Shown here one piece after another: positions 7,874 to 15,648 of a stretch of 19,842 nt of DNA (positions are counted from its first letter, which is position 1; each line of letters starts with the position of its first letter). The DNA comes from Ruminococcus sp. (GTDB taxonomy: Bacteria; Bacillota; Clostridia; Oscillospirales; Ruminococcaceae). A program made the position numbers and the translations under genes. Below the pieces are notes generated by a model. The model was not told where the DNA came from. It saw only the letters and a list, made by a program, of their open reading frames with translations, and searched no databases. Location: NCBI GenBank assembly GCA_023667165.1, contig JAMPAO010000045.1:1-19842 (forward strand), read 5' to 3'.

Positions 7874-8323
7874 TTATGTCTTGTTCTGCATTGACAGCTT
7901 GCCTATTATTTCGTAAAGCAGCGTATACAGTTCCCGTGCCTTTTGAGGATCAAGGCTTATGCAGGCGGACAGCTTCTGCGGAACTGCCGCCGCTTTTGTT
8001 TTCAGCGCTTCTCCCTTATCGGTCACGGTAACGATCATGTCCCGTTCGTCCTTTTCGGAACGCTTTCTGTCGACATAACCCTTTTCCTCAAGCCGTTTCA
8101 GAAGCGGTGTCAGAGTACTGGAGTCCAAGTAAAGATATTCTCCCAATTCCTTGACCCGCAGCGTTTTGTGTTCCCACATCGCCATCATTGTTATATACTG
8201 GGTGTAGGTCAGATCAAGTCCGTCAAGATACGGCTTATATGCCTTTACGACCTCCTTGGCGCATACGTAAAGAGGAAAGCAAAGCTGATTTTCCAGCTTC
8301 AGCGGATCGTATTCATTCGGCAT
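7874..8323 (-). CDS. ohrR: OhrR-type MarR regulator of organic-peroxide stress
   Basis: The 149-residue protein is a MarR-family winged-helix repressor closely resembling Bacillus subtilis OhrR: it shares the KLENQLCFPLY start, the WEH and LYLDSSTLTPLLKRLE motifs and KRSEKDER wing. The single-sensor cysteine is at position 15, and Tyr29 and Tyr40, which hydrogen-bond to it in the known OhrR, are at the same numbers. A second cysteine at 21 is extra. Oxidation of Cys15 by organic hydroperoxides would release DNA. It is the last gene of an operon with a glutathione peroxidase and a TSCPD protein, overlapping the latter by 11 bases; there is no ohr gene here, so Gpx replaces Ohr as the apparent target. 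Confidence 0.93.
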   Translation of the reverse strand: MPNEYDPLKLENQLCFPLYVCAKEVVKAYKPYLDGLDLTYTQYITMMAMWEHKTLRVKELGEYLYLDSSTLTPLLKRLEEKGYVDRKRSEKDERDMIVTVTDKGEALKTKAAAVPQKLSACISLDPQKARELYTLLYEIIGKLSMQNKT

Positions 8324-8603
8324 AGGACGCAGCCTCCGTCATATTTTTTTCGGCGTTATACGCCGCCCTGACAGCTTTGGAAAGCTGATCCGCGCAGGAT
8401 GTGGGACGGCGCCCGCATAAAACGCCGCTCAGCTTTCCTTCCACCTGCTCCACCGTCATCCCTTCTATCAGCAGAGGGATCGCTTTCAGATTGCCGTTAC
8501 AGCCGCCGGTAAAACGTACATTGTGGATTATATTGCCGTCCAGATCCAGACTTATTAGCTGAGAGCAGGTGTTTTCGGTTTTGTAATCGAAGTGAAACAT
8601 CAA
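8313..8603 (-). CDS. TSCPD-domain protein (TIGR03905 type)
   Basis: This 96-residue protein has the TSCPD domain also found at the end of some vitamin-B12-type ribonucleotide reductases. The pattern is Cys13 in TCSQLISLDLDG, Cys35 in FTGGCNGN, Cys63 in SGVLCG and Cys70 in PTSCADQL; these four cysteines suit a metal or redox site, though the molecular function is not established. The start overlaps the gpx stop by four bases (ATGA) and the end overlaps ohrR by 11 bases, so the three are translated together. The context suggests a role in peroxide stress, which is inference from position only. Confidence 0.88.
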   Translation of the reverse strand: MMFHFDYKTENTCSQLISLDLDGNIIHNVRFTGGCNGNLKAIPLLIEGMTVEQVEGKLSGVLCGRRPTSCADQLSKAVRAAYNAEKNMTEAASYAE

Positions 8604-9139
8604 ATCACCTCCTTGATTCTTGCCTTTATGTCGTCGAACGAATCGGTAGGCTCAAAGCGGGCGGCGATGTTTCCGCTGCGGTCGATAAGGAATTTGGTAA
8701 AATTCCATTTGATGTTTCCGTTGTTTTTGTAATCCTTATCCATTTTTTTGACTACAGGCTTAAGCACCAGCGACATGGGTCCCTTAAAGCCTCCGAAGCT
8801 TGTATTGGCGGTGAGATATTTGAAAAGAGGGGACGCGTTTTCGCCGTTGACCTCGATTTTTGCGAACTGCGGAAAGGTTATGCCGTACCGTCCGGTACAA
8901 AAGGAGTGTATTTCTTCATCGCTGCCGGGAGCCTGCTCCATAAACTGATTGCACGGGAAATCCAGAATTTCAAGACCGTCGCCGCGGTAAAGCTCATACA
9001 GATCCTGAAGGTCGTCGTACTGAGGAGTAAATCCGCAGCCGGTAGCGGTGTTTACGATAAGCAGCGCTTTTCCTTCAAATTCGGATAAGGGCATATCCGT
9101 TCCATCCTGTTTTTTTACGGTAAAATCATAAATGCTCAT
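8600..9139 (-). CDS. Glutathione peroxidase family thiol peroxidase
   Basis: The 179-residue protein is a cysteine-type glutathione peroxidase homologue in the cytoplasm that reduces hydroperoxides. The peroxidatic Cys35 is in NTATGCGFTPQ, Gln65 in FPCNQF, and Trp145-Asn146 in KWNFTKF; together with Asn/Gln these form the usual catalytic set. Cys81 in HSFCTGRYGITFP matches the resolving cysteine of yeast Gpx3 and related enzymes, which use thioredoxin rather than glutathione, as expected in Clostridia that make little glutathione. It is the first gene of the gpx-TSCPD-ohrR operon. The ribosome site AAAGGAGA precedes the ATG. No selenocysteine is used here. Confidence 0.94.
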   Translation of the reverse strand: MSIYDFTVKKQDGTDMPLSEFEGKALLIVNTATGCGFTPQYDDLQDLYELYRGDGLEILDFPCNQFMEQAPGSDEEIHSFCTGRYGITFPQFAKIEVNGENASPLFKYLTANTSFGGFKGPMSLVLKPVVKKMDKDYKNNGNIKWNFTKFLIDRSGNIAARFEPTDSFDDIKARIKEVI

Positions 9140-9162
9140 ATTTTTTCTCCTTTGATTTTATA

Positions 9163-9173
9163 AGATTTAATCT
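9163..9173. promoter_or_regulatory. Possible OhrR box in the gpx leader
   Basis: AGATTTAATCT is a perfect inverted repeat around a central T, 24-34 bases upstream of the gpx start. On the minus strand its centre ATTAAAT matches the core of the B. subtilis OhrR operator TACAATTAAATTGTA, though the outer bases differ. Being downstream of the -10, it would block elongation or open-complex formation. Confidence 0.35.
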
Positions 9174-9195
9174 CGCACGATTATTTGATACACAT

Positions 9196-9225
9196 ATAAT
9201 ACCACCAAACCGGCGGTATTATCAA
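9196..9225 (-). promoter_or_regulatory. Promoter of gpx operon covered by a palindrome
   Basis: The minus strand has TTGATA (9220-9225), an 18-base spacer and TATTAT (9196-9201). The -10 and spacer coincide with an 11-bp inverted repeat, arms 9196-9206 and 9212-9222, differing at one pair and separated by five bases. A repressor bound here would occlude RNA polymerase. Confidence 0.65.
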
Positions 9226-9686
9226 TGATTATTTTACGAATTTTTTATAAACTTTTTGAGAATGCGCATGACGCAGCAGGTAAGTTAAGAAATTCTTTTT
9301 CCAATTTTGAATACGGGATTTTAAGTGCTTTTTTCTTAAGATGTGATCTGCAAGCAATTTCATTATTTCACTTTCTGTTTATGTTTGATGAAGTAAATTC
9401 AAACAAATTGCAGTTATTGAATGCTAACTGCAATATATTATAAAATAAAATTGTCAATAGGCGGAACTGATTTTTTACAGGGGCATTTCAACGGGCAGAC
9501 AAATTATGAACAAAGCAGTTTGCCGGAAATATTCAAAGCTCTGCTTGTTGAAAGCAGAGCTTTGAATCCTATTTCTCTATAGCTTCCGGCTGCGGACTCT
9601 TAACTTTTCTTCGCTATATTTCCGCTATACCATATTGTCTGACAAGGGGAGCATTTCATTATCTGTTATGCCGGTTTTATTTTGTA
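9226..9686. other. Intergenic region without a supported gene
   Basis: The stretch between the gpx promoter and the purL stop is AT-rich. A plus-strand frame of 72 codons (9225-9443) lacks a ribosome site and family resemblance. The one clear structure is the hairpin at 9531-9567, described separately. Confidence 0.5.
9522..9590. terminator. Perfect 16-bp hairpin, possibly purL terminator
   Basis: Arms 9531-9546 and 9552-9567 are a perfect 16-bp inverted repeat with a five-base loop, and GCCGGAA/TTCCGGC (9522-9528/9584-9590) forms an outer stem. It lies 120 bases beyond the purL stop. Neither strand has a good T-run after it, so it could be a processed RNA structure instead of a terminator. 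Confidence 0.55.
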
Positions 9687-12600
9687 TTACTTAAAATAAG
9701 CAACTCCGCTTTCAAACAGCTTTTGATCCTTATTTCCCGGAACGTTTTTGCAAACGTCCTTTCCTATACGTTCGCTGTGACCCATTTTTCCGAGTATTCT
9801 GCCGTCGGGGGAGGTTATGCCCTCCACTGCGTCAAATGACGCGTTGGGATTAAAGCGTATATCCATAGAGGGCGAGCCGTTCAGATCCACATACTGCGTG
9901 GCTATCTGACCGTTTTCGCCAAGCTGTTTTATAAGCTCGGGAGAAGCCGCAAATCTGCCCTCGCCGTGGGATACGGCTATCTTATGGATATCTCCCGCTT
10001 CGCAGCCCGCAAGCCACGGAGATTTATTGGAGGCTATTCTTGTTGATACCATCATGGACTGGTGGCGGGCGATGGAATTAAAGGTAAGAGTGGGGGAATC
10101 GTCCCTCATTTCTGTGATCTGTCCGTAGGGGAGAAGTCCCAGCTTTATAAGAGCCTGGAAGCCGTTGCATATGCCGAGCATAAGTCCGTCCCTTGATTCA
10201 AGCAGCTCCGTAACGGCGTTCTTTATACGCGGATTGCGGAAAAACGCCGTGATGAACTTTGCCGAGCCGTCCGGTTCATCTCCGCCGGAAAAACCGCCGG
10301 GGATCATTATTATCTGAGAGCTTTTGACAGCTTTTTCAAAATATTTCACGCTTTCAGCCAGCGCCGACGGCGTGAGATTTTTGATGACTGCGATCTCGGG
10401 TATCGCTCCCGCACGCTCAAAGGCTCTCGCAGAATCGTCCTCGCAGTTGGTGCCGGGGAATACGGGGATAAGCACTTTCGGTTTTGCGAATGAGGAAGCG
10501 TGCTGGACCGCGTCCTTGGCGGTGTAGGTAAATATTCTCGCGGGTTTGGATTCGGTTTTGATATTGCACGGGAATACAGGCTCCAGCTTATCCTCCCATG
10601 CTTTTTGCACAGCTTCCATATCGACCGTGTAATTTATGCAGTCGACGGCGTATTCGCTGGTTGTAACGCCGATGACCGTTTCCGGAGTAAAGGGATCGCC
10701 GTTGAGTTCTATAATGAACGAACCGTAGCGGGAGTAGAACAGGATCTCATCCGGCAGTTTCTTTTCAAATTTGAAGCCGATCCTGTTGCCGAAGGACATC
10801 TTGGCGACAGCCTCCGCGACGCCGCCGAAGCCTACGGACCAGACCGAAAGCGCTTTGCCCTCGGAGATGAGGGTTTCCACACGTCCGAATACCGTTCTTA
10901 CGCTGTCCCACTTGGGAAGTCCGTTTTCGTCGTAATCGGGGGTGATGTATATTACCTTGTTTCCCGCGCATTTGAATTCGGGGGATATTATCCTGCCGCT
11001 GTTTGCCGTTGACACCGCAAAGGATACCAGTGTGGCGGGAACGTTGATATTTTCGAATGTGCCGGACATGGAGTCCTTTCCGCCTATTGCGCCGCATCCC
11101 AGTTCAAGCTGAGCCTTGTACGCTCCCAGCAGAGCAGCAAAGGGTTTGCCCCAGCGGGTGGGATTGTCCTGCGTGCGTTCGAAATATTCCTGGAATGTGA
11201 GCCAGCATTTTTTATGGCTGCCTCCCGCCGCGATCACTTTGGAAACCGACTCTATAACGGCTGCAATAGCTCCGTGATAGGGACTTTTATCGCTTACATA
11301 AGGGTTATAACCCCAGCCCATTACGGAGCAGGTGGATGTTTCTCCCTTTTGAACGGGTATTTTTGCCGCCATGGCCTGAGAGGGGGTGAGCTGATATTTT
11401 CCGCCGTAGGGCATAAGCACCGTGCCTGCGCCGATAGTGGAATCAAAACGCTCCACAAGACCCTTTTGAGAGCATACGTTAAGATTTGTCATAAGGGTGA
11501 TCCAGCTATCCCTGCAGTCGGTGTAGGATTTGGGAAGCAATGTTATAGGCAGAGGTATCTGCACGTTTGCATGCTTTTCTGCTCCGTTGGAATTGAGAAA
11601 ATCTCTGGACAGATCCACGATGATCTTTCCGTTCCACTTCATTTTAAGGCGTCTGTCCCCCGTAACGTCGGCTACTTTTGTGGCTTCGAGATTTTCCTTT
11701 TCCGCAGCGGCGATGAACCTTTTCATATCCGATCTTCTTACTACCACAGCCATTCTCTCCTGGCTTTCGGATATGGCAAGCTCGGTGCCGTCGAGACCTT
11801 CGTATTTTTTCGGCACTGCGTTGAGGTCGATTACAAGACCGTCCGTAAGCTCGCCGATAGCGACCGATACGCCGCCCGCGCCGAAATCGTTGCAGCGTTT
11901 TATCATACGTGTGACATCCGGATCGCGGAAAAGCCTTTGCAGCTTTCTTTCCTCGGGGGGATTGCCCTTCTGCACCTCCGCGCCGCAGCTTTCGAGAGAT
12001 TGCTCCGTATGGGATTTGGACGATCCCGTTGCTCCGCCGCAGCCGTCCCGTCCGGTGCGTCCTCCCAAAAGAATGATAACGTCCCCTTCCTCGGGCGTTT
12101 CTCTTATAACGTTCTTTTCGGGGGCAGCGCCGATGACCGCGCCTATTTCGAGCCGCTTTGCCGCATATCCGGGGTGATATATCTCGCAGACGTGACCTGT
12201 TGCAAGACCTATCTGATTTCCGTAGGAGCTGTAGCCGTTTGCGGCTCCCACGGTGATCTTTCTCTGGGGCAGCTTGCCGTGGATCGTGTCCTCAACGGGA
12301 ACGAGAGGATTTGACGCGCCTGTTACGCGCATTGCCTGATAAACGTAGGAACGTCCGGACAGGGGATCTCTTATAGCTCCGCCGAGGCAGGTAGCCGCGC
12401 CGCCGAAGGGTTCTATCTCGGTAGGGTGATTGTGAGTTTCGTTTTTGAACATCAGCAGCCAGTCCTGAAGCTCTCCGTCAACGTCTACCTTTATCCTTAC
12501 CGAGCAGGCGTTTATCTCCTCGGATTCGTCGAGATCCTTCAATATGCCGTCCTTTTTCAGCTTTTTGGCGGCAATGGTGGCAATGTCCATAAGCGTTACG

Positions 12601-13394
12601 GGTTTGTCATCCCGTCCCAGTTCTCTGCGGACGTTTATGTAATCCTCATAGGTCTTTCTGATGTAGTCCGCGTCGATATTAACGTTGTCGATGACAGTGG
12701 AAAATGTGGTGTGGCGGCAGTGATCCGACCAATAGGTATCTATCATGCGTATCTCGGTTATTGTGGGATCTCTTTTTTCATCGTCCCTGAAATAGCGGCG
12801 GCAGAATTCCAGATCGTCCGAATCCATTGCCAGACCGTATTTTGATACAAATTCAGCCACGCCGTCGCCGCTCATGCCGGTAAAGCCGGAGAGAGTTTCC
12901 ACCTCTGTGGGGATATCGTACCTCATTTCCAGCGTGGAAACCTCTTCCAAGGACGCCTCGCGGCTCTCCACGGGATTTATTATGTATTTTTTCAGCTTCT
13001 CAAACTGCTCGTCCGTCAGCTTTCCTTCGGTTATATATACTCTTGCGTTCCTGACCCTGCACCGTTCTCCTCCGGTGAGTATCTGAATGCACTGCTCGCA
13101 GGAATCGGCTCTCTGGTCGAACTGACCGGGCAGATATTCCGCGGCGAAAATGCGGTCGCCGTGCTTGAGCTCCGGCAGAGAGGAATACGTCCTGTCGACG
13201 GCAGGCTCGGAAAATACGCTGGACGCCGCATACGCAAAATTTTCCTCGGAAATATTTTCCGCGTCATATCTGTTGATTATGCGCAGGGATCTTAAAGAAT
13301 CCAGCCGCAGAGCGGTCCTGACATCGCTTAAAAGCGTTTTGGCGGCGGAGGCGAACTCCGGTTTTTTTTCAACATAAATACGGTAAACTGACAT
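9687..13394 (-). CDS. purL: Phosphoribosylformylglycinamidine synthase, single-chain type
   Basis: This enzyme makes FGAM from FGAR, ATP and glutamine, step four of purine synthesis. At 1,235 residues it is the fused clostridial form, combining what Bacillus splits into PurS, PurQ and PurL. The N-terminal FGAM-synthase linker has DTYWSDHCRHTTF at 219-231; the two AIRS-like ATP domains follow, with NDFGAGGVSVAIGEL in the first half and GAIGGKDSMSGTF in the second. The C-terminal class I glutaminase domain has the nucleophile Cys1076 in GICNGFQ and the His1206-x-Glu1208 pair in GHSER. The start has a GGAGAGAG ribosome site. It lies 115 bases after mtaB on the same strand, with no obvious terminator between, so read-through is possible. 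No other pur gene is in the window. Confidence 0.97.
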   Translation of the reverse strand: MSVYRIYVEKKPEFASAAKTLLSDVRTALRLDSLRSLRIINRYDAENISEENFAYAASSVFSEPAVDRTYSSLPELKHGDRIFAAEYLPGQFDQRADSCEQCIQILTGGERCRVRNARVYITEGKLTDEQFEKLKKYIINPVESREASLEEVSTLEMRYDIPTEVETLSGFTGMSGDGVAEFVSKYGLAMDSDDLEFCRRYFRDDEKRDPTITEIRMIDTYWSDHCRHTTFSTVIDNVNIDADYIRKTYEDYINVRRELGRDDKPVTLMDIATIAAKKLKKDGILKDLDESEEINACSVRIKVDVDGELQDWLLMFKNETHNHPTEIEPFGGAATCLGGAIRDPLSGRSYVYQAMRVTGASNPLVPVEDTIHGKLPQRKITVGAANGYSSYGNQIGLATGHVCEIYHPGYAAKRLEIGAVIGAAPEKNVIRETPEEGDVIILLGGRTGRDGCGGATGSSKSHTEQSLESCGAEVQKGNPPEERKLQRLFRDPDVTRMIKRCNDFGAGGVSVAIGELTDGLVIDLNAVPKKYEGLDGTELAISESQERMAVVVRRSDMKRFIAAAEKENLEATKVADVTGDRRLKMKWNGKIIVDLSRDFLNSNGAEKHANVQIPLPITLLPKSYTDCRDSWITLMTNLNVCSQKGLVERFDSTIGAGTVLMPYGGKYQLTPSQAMAAKIPVQKGETSTCSVMGWGYNPYVSDKSPYHGAIAAVIESVSKVIAAGGSHKKCWLTFQEYFERTQDNPTRWGKPFAALLGAYKAQLELGCGAIGGKDSMSGTFENINVPATLVSFAVSTANSGRIISPEFKCAGNKVIYITPDYDENGLPKWDSVRTVFGRVETLISEGKALSVWSVGFGGVAEAVAKMSFGNRIGFKFEKKLPDEILFYSRYGSFIIELNGDPFTPETVIGVTTSEYAVDCINYTVDMEAVQKAWEDKLEPVFPCNIKTESKPARIFTYTAKDAVQHASSFAKPKVLIPVFPGTNCEDDSARAFERAGAIPEIAVIKNLTPSALAESVKYFEKAVKSSQIIMIPGGFSGGDEPDGSAKFITAFFRNPRIKNAVTELLESRDGLMLGICNGFQALIKLGLLPYGQITEMRDDSPTLTFNSIARHQSMMVSTRIASNKSPWLAGCEAGDIHKIAVSHGEGRFAASPELIKQLGENGQIATQYVDLNGSPSMDIRFNPNASFDAVEGITSPDGRILGKMGHSERIGKDVCKNVPGNKDQKLFESGVAYFK

Positions 13395-13509
13395 AAGTAT
13401 TACTCTCTCCTTACGGCAAAGCTGACGATCATCTCAAGGCGGGCGCAGACGCGGCAGGCAGATAAAATATCAAGACGTCGGACTTGTACTTTATTGTCAT
13501 CTTTTAATA

Positions 13510-14874
13510 TTATTTGAGCTGATCCGGCGCCTTGCTCTGATTTGCATTAGGCTGTCGGATATCGGACTGCCTGTCAATAATATGACCCAAACAGCAGTCT
13601 TCTCCTATTATATCTATTTTAACATAAAAAATCGAATTACGCAAACTTTTTTCTGAATATTTTGTTAATATTTTTACATGAGTATAGTTTGGCGTATATC
13701 CGTGATGTACGCCGTCCGACTTTTCACGCTCGAAAAGCACGGGAAACTCCTTTCCAACCATGGCTTCGAGGAATTTCCTCCTGCATCCGGCGCCTGTTTC
13801 TGCCATTTCCTTTGCACGGCGTTTTTTTGTATCGGCTGACACCTGTCCGTCCATAAGATCTGCTTTGGTGCCTTTCCTGCGGGAGTAGGGGAACACGTGG
13901 ATATCGGAAAAGCCTATGCTCTCGGCGAATTCCATGGAAATACGGTGATCATCCTCCGTTTCTCCGGGAAAGCCGGTCATTATATCCGTTGTAACGCCGC
14001 AGCCGGGGAAGATCCCGCGTATCGTGCTTACAAGCTCCGCATACTCACGGGAAGTGTACTTTCTGTTCATGGCTTTAAGTATCCTGTCGCAGCCGCTTTG
14101 CAGGGAAAGATGAAAGGATGGGCAGAAGCAGGGGATATCCGCAAGCGTTTTCAGGTCGTCCGCCGTTATCCTTTCGGGTTCCAGCGAGCCGAGCCTTACC
14201 CTTTCGATACCCTTTACGGACGCCGCCGCTTTTACCGCGTCGGTCAGTTTCAGACCGTATTCCGCGCCGTAAAAGGCGAGGTTTATTCCCGACAGCACGA
14301 TCTCCCTGTAGCCGTTTGCGGCCAGCGCTTCCGCCTCCCGTGCAATGTCCTTCAGCTCCTTTGAGCGTATGCGCCCTCTGGAATAGGGGATAATGCAGTA
14401 GGAGCAAAAGGAATTGCAGCCGTCCTGTATCTTCATGAACGCCCTTGTGTGACCGTCGACGGAGGATACCGACATATTCTCGAATCTATCCTCCGGCAGA
14501 TAGGGACTGACATTAAAAAGCGGAGCTTTGCCGTAGCTTTTTAAATATTCGGCGACCGTATCGACGATTTTTCCTCTGTCCTTGGTTCCGGTGATGATAT
14601 CAGCCTGTTCGAGGGCGGCTTTTTCGGGAAACGCCTGGGGATAGCAGCCTGTCAGTACGATAACGGCGTTCGGAAAGTCCCTGCGAAGTCTTATTACGGT
14701 CCGGTGCAGCTTGCTGTCGCTTTCGGAGGTAACGGTGCATGAATTTATAAAAAATATGTCGGCGGCGGACTTATCCTTTGTCACCTCAAAGCCTGCCTGT
14801 ACAAATCTTTCGGAAAGAGCCGCAGTTTCATAGGTGTTGACCTTGCAGCCAAAGGTTAAAAAGTAAATATTCAT
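13510..14874 (-). CDS. mtaB: tRNA t6A37 methylthiotransferase
   Basis: MtaB (YqeV) is a radical-SAM enzyme that converts t6A37 to ms2t6A37 in tRNAs reading ANN codons. The 454-residue protein has the N-terminal methylthiotransferase domain with cluster cysteines Cys10, Cys46 and Cys77, and the radical-SAM motif CNSFCSYC (Cys153, Cys157, Cys160). The C-terminus should hold the TRAM-like RNA-binding domain, seen in the EFPVLFE..HHGYTPNYTHVKI segment, followed by a polar tail of about 25 residues with Gln and Asp that looks unconserved. I chose the ATG at 14872-14874, with AGAGGT upstream and MNIYFLTFGCKVN as the family start, over an ATG 11 codons earlier. First of a likely mtaB-purL unit. Confidence 0.94.
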   Translation of the reverse strand: MNIYFLTFGCKVNTYETAALSERFVQAGFEVTKDKSAADIFFINSCTVTSESDSKLHRTVIRLRRDFPNAVIVLTGCYPQAFPEKAALEQADIITGTKDRGKIVDTVAEYLKSYGKAPLFNVSPYLPEDRFENMSVSSVDGHTRAFMKIQDGCNSFCSYCIIPYSRGRIRSKELKDIAREAEALAANGYREIVLSGINLAFYGAEYGLKLTDAVKAAASVKGIERVRLGSLEPERITADDLKTLADIPCFCPSFHLSLQSGCDRILKAMNRKYTSREYAELVSTIRGIFPGCGVTTDIMTGFPGETEDDHRISMEFAESIGFSDIHVFPYSRRKGTKADLMDGQVSADTKKRRAKEMAETGAGCRRKFLEAMVGKEFPVLFEREKSDGVHHGYTPNYTHVKILTKYSEKSLRNSIFYVKIDIIGEDCCLGHIIDRQSDIRQPNANQSKAPDQLK

Positions 14875-14943
14875 AAAAACCTCTTTTGAATTTTGTGTAA
14901 TATGCATATTTTGTTATTATCTTGGAGAAACAAGTATATTGTT

Positions 14944-14972
14944 ATTATACAATAAAAATAAAAAAATTGCAA
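14944..14972 (-). promoter_or_regulatory. Promoter of mtaB
   Basis: Minus-strand -35 TTGCAA (14967-14972), a 17-base spacer and a perfect -10 TATAAT (14944-14949). Its -35 lies six bases from the -35 of the divergent HPr-like gene, so the two promoters are back to back. Confidence 0.7.
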
Positions 14973-14978
14973 ACCCCC

Positions 14979-15007
14979 TTGACTTAAAGGAAAAAAACTG
15001 CTATTCT
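14979..15007 (+). promoter_or_regulatory. Promoter of the HPr-like gene
   Basis: TTGACT (14979-14984), a 17-base spacer and TATTCT (15002-15007). The resulting leader of about 95 bases includes GGTGTTT/AAACACC (15044-15050/15079-15085), which can pair just upstream of the ribosome site. Confidence 0.65.
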
Positions 15008-15105
15008 ATTATGTAAGAGGAAGGTGCGCCGCCGCAAAGGGCGGGTGTTTTTCTCCCGAAAAAGCTCGTTAAAAACATAAACACCATGAAAGGAAGGATT
15101 TTTAT

Positions 15106-15336
15106 ATGAAAAAGGCAACCGTTATGCTGGCGACTATCAATGATGTAAAGAATTTCGTATCGGAGGTGTCAATGTGCGATTACGACGTTGACCTTCTTTC
15201 CGGCAGATATGCGGTAGACGCAAAGTCTATCATGGGTATTTTCAGCCTTGATCTTTCAAAGAAGATCGAGCTTGAAGCTCACACAGACGACGCCGATGAT
15301 TTCTTTGAGAGGATCAAGCAGTACATCATCGACTGA
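15106..15336 (+). CDS. HPr-like (Crh-like) regulatory protein without the PTS histidine
   Basis: The 76-residue protein aligns with HPr in its second half: DAKSIMGIFSLDL matches the HPr kinase site of HPr (KSIMGI, Ser46), here Ser41, and the tail DADDFFERIKQYI matches the last helix. In the first half the PEP-dependent site GLHARPA of HPr is replaced by TINDVKNF, so there is no histidine at the phosphotransfer position and the protein cannot pass phosphate along the PTS. This resembles Bacillus Crh, where His15 is glutamine and only the serine is phosphorylated for carbon catabolite control. GGAAGG lies 8 bases before the start. It is monocistronic with its own terminator. Function as a CcpA co-effector is inference; a full HPr elsewhere in the genome is expected. 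Confidence 0.82.
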   Translation: MKKATVMLATINDVKNFVSEVSMCDYDVDLLSGRYAVDAKSIMGIFSLDLSKKIELEAHTDDADDFFERIKQYIID

Positions 15337-15360
15337 TACCGAGGCGAAAAAAAGTTTACG

Positions 15361-15405
15361 GATCTGTCTGAGAAAAGTGTTCTCGGGCAGATCTTTTATT
15401 TTTTC
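15361..15405 (+). terminator. Terminator of the HPr-like gene
   Basis: A 14-bp stem (15361-15374 with 15380-15393, two G-U pairs) with a five-base loop is followed by TTTTATTTTTT. The rest of the gap to the flotillin promoter holds only a 9-bp inverted repeat AACAGGCAA/TTGCCTGTT (15457-15465/15500-15508). Confidence 0.9.
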
Positions 15406-15541
15406 CTGTAGCCGCCGCCGAACGGCAATTTACAGCGAAACAGCAAATTATCACGGAACAGGCAAAAGCGTCGGGTAAGTATGATATCGGGCGGCAGGCT
15501 TGCCTGTTTTCTCAAAATTCGGGATCGGTATTACGATTTTC

Positions 15542-15588
15542 TCATAAAAGTATTTACTTTTATGACGTAATATGTTATACTTAACATA
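15542..15588 (+). promoter_or_regulatory. Flotillin promoter with two palindromes
   Basis: The promoter is TTTACT (15553-15558), 17 bases, TATACT (15576-15581). An 11-bp perfect inverted repeat with a two-base centre (TCATAAAAGTA, 15542-15552, with 15555-15565) covers the -35, and a second, TATGTTA/TAACATA (15571-15577/15582-15588), covers the -10. Both look like operators. Confidence 0.7.
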
Positions 15589-15648
15589 ATAAAAGCTGCG
15601 GGTCTGTGAAGCTCCGGCTTACAAAATATTTTTACAGGAGGATTATTT

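Noticed and set aside
9225..9443. Plus-strand frame of 72 codons beside the gpx promoter
   Set aside because: No ribosome site, AT-rich composition and no recognisable family; I keep it as intergenic.
11214..12314. Plus-strand open frame of 366 codons inside purL
   Set aside because: Antisense to well-conserved ATP-binding domains of PurL, with Cys/His-rich composition typical of shadow frames.
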